Below are positions 58,966 through 64,000 of a DNA stretch of 64,000 nt, piece by piece; position 1 is the first letter of the stretch, and each line of letters starts with the position of its first letter. The position numbers and the translations under genes were made by a program. The notes beneath the pieces are model-generated. The model made no database searches. It had not been told where the DNA came from and saw only the letters and a list, made by a program, of their open reading frames with translations. Source of the stretch: an endosymbiont of Escarpia spicata (GTDB lineage: Bacteria; Pseudomonadota; Gammaproteobacteria; Chromatiales; Chromatiaceae); assembly GCA_003349915.1 (NCBI GenBank), contig QFXE01000018.1:124001-188000 (forward strand), in the 5' to 3' direction.

Positions 58966-60873
58966 ATGTCTGTTGAAGCACAAAAAGAGACCCTGGAATT
59001 CCAGGCGGAAGTCAGTCAGGTTTTAAACCTGGTTATACGATCTCTCTACAGCAACAAAGAGATTTTTCTGCGCGAATTGATCTCAAATGCCTCGGACGCG
59101 GCAGAGAAGCTGCGTTTCGAGTCGTTGACCGATGACGCACTCTTCGAAGACGATCCGGATCTGAGGATCCGTGTCACCTTCGATGAGGAGGCGGGAACAC
59201 TTACCATCTCAGATAACGGTATCGGCATGAACCGGCATGAGGTGTCCGAGACCATTGGCACCATCGCCAGTTCAGGTACCAAGAAGTTCTTCGAATCGAT
59301 GACCGGTGATCAGAGCAAGGATAGCGAGATGATCGGCCAGTTTGGTGTCGGTTTCTACTCCGCTTTTATCGTTGCAGACAAAGTGACGCTGATTACTCGG
59401 CGCGCCGGTCTGGGTGAGGAGCACGGTGTGCGCTGGGAGTCGGACGGACAGGGTGCCTACAGCATTGAAAACGTCGACAAACCAAGCCGGGGTACCGATG
59501 TGATCCTCCATCTCAATGAGGATGAGAAGGAGTTCCTGGCGGGCTACCGTCTGCGCGGCATCATCTCTAAATTCTCCGACCACATCTCCATGCCGGTCGA
59601 GATGGAGAAAGAGTTCCACGGTGAGGAGGAAGAGAAACCTGAGACCCCTGAATTTGAGCGGGTCAATACCGGTACTGCCTTGTGGATGCGCGCCAAATCC
59701 GAGATCACCGATGAGGAGTACAACGATTTCTACAAACACGTCTCCCACGATTTCGAAGCGCCGCTGGCCCATGCACATAACCGGGTGGAAGGAAATAACG
59801 AGTATTCCGCACTGCTATACATCCCGAGCCGTGCACCCTTCGATATGTGGGACCGGGATCAGAAACACGGGGTGAAACTCTTTGTGCGCCGTGTCTTCAT
59901 CATGGACGAGGCGGAAAAACTGATGCCGCGCTACCTGCGCTTCGTCAAGGGAGTGGTCGATTCCGACGACCTGCCGCTCAACGTCTCCCGCGAGATCCTG
60001 CAACACAACCGCAAGATCGATACCATCCGCCAGGCCAACACCAAACGCGTACTGGGTGTGCTGGAGAAGATGGCGAAAAACGATGCGGAAAAGTATCAGA
60101 CTTTCTGGGATCAGTTCGGCAAGGTTATGAAAGAGGGGCCCGCAGAGGACTTCGGCAGCAAAGATAAGATTGCTGCGCTGCTGCGTTTTGCCTCCACTCA
60201 TAATGAAGGCGATGAGCAGAATGTCTCGCTGGATGATTACATCTCCCGCATGCCTGAAGAACAGGAGAAGATCTATTACATCACCGCTGAAAGCGCTGCT
60301 GCCGCACGTTTCAGTCCTCATCTGGAGGTCTTCAAGAAGAAGGGCATTGAAGTCCTGCTGCTCTCTGACCGTGTGGATGAATGGTTGGTGTCCGGTCTTA
60401 CCGAGTATGAAGGCAAGACGTTACAGTCCGTGGCCAAGGGTGAACTCGACTTGGGCGACATGGATGACGAAGAAGAGAAGGCTTCTCAGGAGAAACAGGC
60501 GGAAGAGCACAAGGGCCTGTTGGAAAAAATGAAGGATGTGCTCGGCGATGGTGTCAAAGAGGTGCGCATCAGCCACCGGCTTACCGACTCCCCTGCCTGT
60601 TTGGTCGTGGAAGACCACGACATGAGCGCCAATCTTGCCCGGGTACTCAAGTCCGTGGGTCAGGACGCGCCCGCCACCGCCCCAATCATAGAGATTAATC
60701 TGGAGCATCCGCTGGTGGAGCGTCTGGAAAATGAAGATGATGAGGCCCGTTTCGGGGATCTGACCCAGGTTCTGTTCGACCAGGCGCAACTGGCTGAGGG
60801 TGGGCAGTTGGACGACCCTGCTGCTTTTGTACGGCGTCTGAATAGCCTGATGCTCAACCTGTCGGGTAAATAG
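58966..60873 (+). CDS. htpG: Chaperone HtpG (Hsp90)
   Basis: 635 residues, full length. The N-terminal GHKL ATPase has LRELISNASDAAEKLRFESL, DNGIGMNRHEV and GQFGVGFYSAF. The middle domain (YIPSRAPFDMWDRDQKHGVK) and C-terminal dimerisation region lack the eukaryotic MEEVD end, as expected. It helps fold and disaggregate proteins under stress. GGAGG lies rather far upstream (about 12 bases), but no better start is seen. Confidence 0.98.
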   Translation: MSVEAQKETLEFQAEVSQVLNLVIRSLYSNKEIFLRELISNASDAAEKLRFESLTDDALFEDDPDLRIRVTFDEEAGTLTISDNGIGMNRHEVSETIGTIASSGTKKFFESMTGDQSKDSEMIGQFGVGFYSAFIVADKVTLITRRAGLGEEHGVRWESDGQGAYSIENVDKPSRGTDVILHLNEDEKEFLAGYRLRGIISKFSDHISMPVEMEKEFHGEEEEKPETPEFERVNTGTALWMRAKSEITDEEYNDFYKHVSHDFEAPLAHAHNRVEGNNEYSALLYIPSRAPFDMWDRDQKHGVKLFVRRVFIMDEAEKLMPRYLRFVKGVVDSDDLPLNVSREILQHNRKIDTIRQANTKRVLGVLEKMAKNDAEKYQTFWDQFGKVMKEGPAEDFGSKDKIAALLRFASTHNEGDEQNVSLDDYISRMPEEQEKIYYITAESAAAARFSPHLEVFKKKGIEVLLLSDRVDEWLVSGLTEYEGKTLQSVAKGELDLGDMDDEEEKASQEKQAEEHKGLLEKMKDVLGDGVKEVRISHRLTDSPACLVVEDHDMSANLARVLKSVGQDAPATAPIIEINLEHPLVERLENEDDEARFGDLTQVLFDQAQLAEGGQLDDPAAFVRRLNSLMLNLSGK

Positions 60874-60896
60874 CGTTTGTCTTGTCCAGAACCAAA

Positions 60897-60966
60897 TTGT
60901 AGGAGCGGCGTCCCGCCGCGATTTCTCCGTAGATAGATATATCGCAGCGGGGCGCCGTTCCTACAA
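60897..60966. repeat. Dispersed palindromic repeat, family A, copy 2
   Basis: TTGTAGGAGCGGCG-C arms with CGCCGTTCCTACAA and inner GCCGCGAT/ATCGCAGC, the same layout as 2397-2469 with several changes and a three-base length difference. Confidence 0.85.
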
Positions 60967-61093
60967 ATGCTTTACCCGGTTCACTTACTGTGGGGTAATT
61001 TCCCCCTTTATCTCCATAAGACCCATATATCCACCCATTGATAGCGTCGAATAGTCGGCCGGGTGGTGCTGTGTCAGACTCCGCCCACCATAA

Positions 61094-61750
<657 letters not shown>

Positions 61751-61773
61751 AGAGACAGGCCTGGAAACAGAGA

Positions 61774-61797
61774 GCCGGGATCTTCCCGGCTTTTTTG
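61774..61797 (+). terminator. Terminator after adk
   Basis: GCCGGGA-TCT-TCCCGGC followed by T6. Confidence 0.95.
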
Positions 61798-61908
61798 TAA
61801 AAAACCTAATCGAAGAATTAAAGTGATACTCGTCTGACAGACGGATGACTTTATTAGAACGTCCTGATATTATTCTGGCGGATTCCACTAGATTTAAGAG
61901 GCTGCAAC

Positions 61909-62286
61909 GTGGCTGTCGTAGAGCTGACCAAAGAAAATTTTGAAGAGACCATCTCCAACAACGATTTTGTGATTATCGATTTCTGGGCGCCTTGGTGTGG
62001 TCCCTGCCGCTCCTTCGCGCCGACCTATGAGAAGGTTTCAGAGGATCATTCTGAGATCGTCTTTGCCAAGGTCAATACAGAGGATGAGCAGGAGCTGGCG
62101 ATGCAGTTCCAGGTTCGTTCCATACCGACCCTGATGATTTTCCGGGATCAGATCATCATCTTTTCCCAGCCCGGTGCACTGCCTGAGTCAGCTTTCAAGG
62201 AGCTGATTGGCCAAGCCGGTGGGCTGGACATGGACGAGGTCCGTACCCAGATCGAGGCGGAACAGAAGGGCGGGCAGAACGCCTGA
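61909..62286 (+). CDS. Thioredoxin-family protein
   Basis: 125 residues from GTG 61909. A single thioredoxin domain has WAPWCGPCRSFAPTYEKV with the CGPC redox pair and the cis-Pro in RSIPTLMIFRD. No signal peptide, so it acts in the cytoplasm. The acidic/polar C-terminal extension of about 20 residues is longer than in TrxA. It may serve as a general disulfide reductase; the exact partner is unknown. Confidence 0.94.
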   Translation: MAVVELTKENFEETISNNDFVIIDFWAPWCGPCRSFAPTYEKVSEDHSEIVFAKVNTEDEQELAMQFQVRSIPTLMIFRDQIIIFSQPGALPESAFKELIGQAGGLDMDEVRTQIEAEQKGGQNA

Positions 62287-62306
62287 TTAATCCACTGAAT
62301 GAAGAG

Positions 62307-62340
62307 AAAACCCCGGTAGTCCCGACTGCCGGGGTTTTTT
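62307..62340 (+). terminator. Terminator after the thioredoxin gene
   Basis: AAAACCCCGG-AGT with ACT-CCGGGGTTTT and a run of T's. Confidence 0.94.
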
Positions 62341-62392
62341 TTATGGGGCATGCAGCTAAAATTCATATGCATCGATCACCGGTTTCAGGATC

Positions 62393-62881
62393 ATGAGAGC
62401 ACCTTACTACCCCTGGAGTTTAAGAAGTCTGCTGAGTGGGCGGCCATCGATTGGAGTGGTGATCGACCTCAGCGAAGAGAACTATACCCTGCTGATGCGC
62501 ATGGCCCCGGAACTGCACTTGATCAAAGGCGAGCTGCTCTCATGCCTTGACCACGGCATGGATCTGCATCTGGAGATCAAGGAGCAGACGCCATACACAA
62601 CACTTCTCCATTTGACCTACTATTTTCCTCATGACACCGGGCACTATCCCGACCCTGACGCAATGTTGCGTGTCTATCACGATTCAAGACAGGTGGATGT
62701 GATCGATATTCGCCAGTCAGCACTGCCTCTCAAACGCTGGGGCGACAACCCAACGCTCGAACAACGTTGGAAAATCAATCTCTTTCTCTCTAAATGGCTG
62801 GCTTATTGCGTGCTGCAGGGGCACAGTTTCAACCTGGGAGGGGCAGAGTTTTCCGGGGTCCATGCCTTCGAAGCACTATAG
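62393..62881 (+). CDS. DUF1249 (YqiB-like) protein
   Basis: 162 residues, cytoplasmic. ENYTLLMRMAPELHLIKGEL near the start, then PYTTLLHLTYYFPH, the acidic DPDAMLRVYHDSRQVDVIDI and NLFLSKWLAYCVLQGHSF match DUF1249. In enterics the gene lies near cpdA and tolC; here its neighbours differ. Function unknown. ATG 62393 has AGGA just upstream. Confidence 0.85.
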   Translation: MRAPYYPWSLRSLLSGRPSIGVVIDLSEENYTLLMRMAPELHLIKGELLSCLDHGMDLHLEIKEQTPYTTLLHLTYYFPHDTGHYPDPDAMLRVYHDSRQVDVIDIRQSALPLKRWGDNPTLEQRWKINLFLSKWLAYCVLQGHSFNLGGAEFSGVHAFEAL

Positions 62882-62989
62882 GCAATAACATTGTTTCTCA
62901 ACTGTTAACAACACTGTAGAATCCCCGGGTGCTTCGGCAAGGGTGAATGCAAATGCGGGACGCTGCTTTTCAGTGTTTATGGGGATTCT

Positions 62990-63637
62990 ATGATTCGGGT
63001 ATTGCTGGTTGACGATCATGAGTTGGTGCGAACCGGTGTCAAGGGTATTCTCGAACGTGCCTCTGATATTGAAGTCGTTGCAGAGGCAGCCAACGGTGAA
63101 GATGCGCTGCAGATGGTCCAACAGGCCTCTCCCAATGTCGTTTTGATGGATGTGAATATGCCGGGCATCGGTGGTATCGAGGCGACCCGGCGCATCCTGC
63201 GTATCAATCCTGCCATGAAAGTCATAGCATTGACCGTACTCGATGACGATCCATTTCCCGCCCGGCTAAACGAGGTTGGGGCCGCAGGATACCTTACAAA
63301 AGGTTGTCCGGCGGACGAGATGATCAAAGCGATCCGCACCGTCCACCGGGGCGAACCCTATGTCTCGTCGGAGATGGCGAGAAAACATATTCTTACCGAT
63401 TGGAAGCGTCACTCCGCAACGCCTTTCCAGGAACTCTCATCACGGGAGATGCAGGTCATGCTGCTAATCCTGGAGGGTCAACGCAATCAGGAGATCTCGG
63501 ACGGGCTTTGCCTGAGTCCGAAAACCGTCAGTACCTACCGTCAGCGCATATACGAGAAACTCGGTGTGCGTAACGATGTGGAACTGACCCGTCTCGCCTA
63601 TCGTTACGGTATCCTCAACGACAACGGTCAGAGCTGA
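62990..63637 (+). CDS. uvrY: UvrY/GacA-type response regulator
   Basis: 215 residues. The receiver has VDDHELVRTGVKGILERA, Asp54 in VVLMDVNMPG and Lys in GYLTKGCPADEM. The C-terminal LuxR-type HTH has LSSREMQVMLLILEG and LSPKTVSTYRQRIYEKL. This is the partner of the BarA/GacS kinase and drives small RNAs of the Csr/Rsm system. The kinase is not in this window, and uvrC, the usual neighbour, is replaced by a uracil-DNA glycosylase gene overlapping at TGATG. Confidence 0.94.
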   Translation: MIRVLLVDDHELVRTGVKGILERASDIEVVAEAANGEDALQMVQQASPNVVLMDVNMPGIGGIEATRRILRINPAMKVIALTVLDDDPFPARLNEVGAAGYLTKGCPADEMIKAIRTVHRGEPYVSSEMARKHILTDWKRHSATPFQELSSREMQVMLLILEGQRNQEISDGLCLSPKTVSTYRQRIYEKLGVRNDVELTRLAYRYGILNDNGQS

Positions 63638-64000
63638 TGCCGTTCAATCCGGAGTGCCGCCTCTGCCCGAGGTTGGCGACCTTTCTCGATCAAGTCAAAG
63701 CCGACTATCCAGTCTACCATGCGCATCCGGTAGCCCCGTTTGGCGCCTCTGACGCCCAGCTGCTCATCGTTGGACTTGCGCCAGGTATGCACGGAGCGAA
63801 TGCAACCGGCCGTCCATTTACCGGTGACCATGCCGGCATCCTGCTCTATGAAACGCTGCACAGGTTCGGTTTCGCCAGCGCCCCGGAATCCCGCGCTGCG
63901 GATGATGGACTGACACTGCACAACTGCCGTATCACCAATGCGGTGAAGTGCCTGCCGCCGCAGAACAAACCCGTGGGTGCGGAGATCAACGCCTGCAACG
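63637..64000 (+). CDS. Uracil-DNA glycosylase family 4/5-type, N-terminal part
   Basis: The frame starts at ATG 63637, overlapping the regulator's stop, and runs off the window after 121 codons. An N-terminal Cys pair (CRLCPR) suits an iron-sulfur cluster ligand set. Motif A is VGLAPGMHGANATGRPFTGD, nearer to family 5 (UdgB) than family 4, and NAVKCLPPQNKP follows. It should remove uracil from DNA in base excision repair. The C-terminal motif is outside. Confidence 0.9.
   Translation, partial: MPFNPECRLCPRLATFLDQVKADYPVYHAHPVAPFGASDAQLLIVGLAPGMHGANATGRPFTGDHAGILLYETLHRFGFASAPESRAADDGLTLHNCRITNAVKCLPPQNKPVGAEINACN

Overview
The window looks like the chromosome of a sulfur-oxidizing gammaproteobacterium. 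The evidence is the gammaproteobacterial order thrS-infC-rpmI-rplT-pheS-pheT-ihfA-merR-tRNA-Pro, a sulfur-globule-type envelope protein (34954-35220), a three-membrane TonB system with DUF3450 and TtpC, and glycolate oxidase GlcDE with a malyl-CoA-lyase-like enzyme. Placement near Chromatiales/Sedimenticola/Thiodiazotropha-like bacteria is inference from content only.

Layout. 1-7.4 kb holds core and hypothetical genes: a DAACS dicarboxylate/amino-acid symporter, threonine synthase, a Pro-rich inner-membrane protein with a 46-residue tandem repeat, and a DUF5610-like protein. 7.44-14.1 kb is a decaying genomic island in the 3' end of a tRNA-Val(GAC) gene, bounded by 47-bp direct repeats. It holds an integrase remnant, an integron attC-like site with a cassette-like gene, two broken hsdM pieces around an intact DUF262-HNH-HEPN nuclease, a PEP-CTERM-like protein and small orphan genes. 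14.2-19.4 kb holds pcm, uvrB, an aspartate aminotransferase, a FimT-type pseudopilin and tRNA-Asn.

19.4-22.2 kb lies between two copies of the tRNA-Asn terminator region and carries a damaged seven-bladed FG-GAP surface protein. An orphan V-ATPase a/I-type subunit, a DUF2914 protein and a REC / degenerate-GGDEF / coiled-coil membrane protein follow. 27.1-34.7 kb is the translation cluster. 34.9-45.3 kb holds the sulfur-globule protein, a PhnD-like binding protein with its sensor kinase, small conserved proteins, glcDE, a Gly-rich secreted protein, a lipoprotein/DUF547 pair and a CitE-like lyase. GlcDE would make glyoxylate and the lyase could condense it with acetyl-CoA, but glcF is not here.

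45.8-53 kb is a translationally coupled TonB2-type operon (DUF3450-TtpC-ExbB-ExbD-TonB-TPR) followed by an OprC-like outer-membrane copper receptor that keeps both copper-ligand motifs. 53-64 kb holds a DUF2934 protein, a tandem pair of membrane-associated GTPases, pgm, htpG with a sigma-32-type promoter, adk, a thioredoxin, a DUF1249 protein, a UvrY/GacA-type regulator and the start of a uracil-DNA glycosylase.

Two things recur. Several unrelated families of short palindromic repeats sit between genes. Several otherwise normal genes are split by single-base frameshifts, three of them at G/C homopolymers, which raises the question of assembly indels versus real decay.
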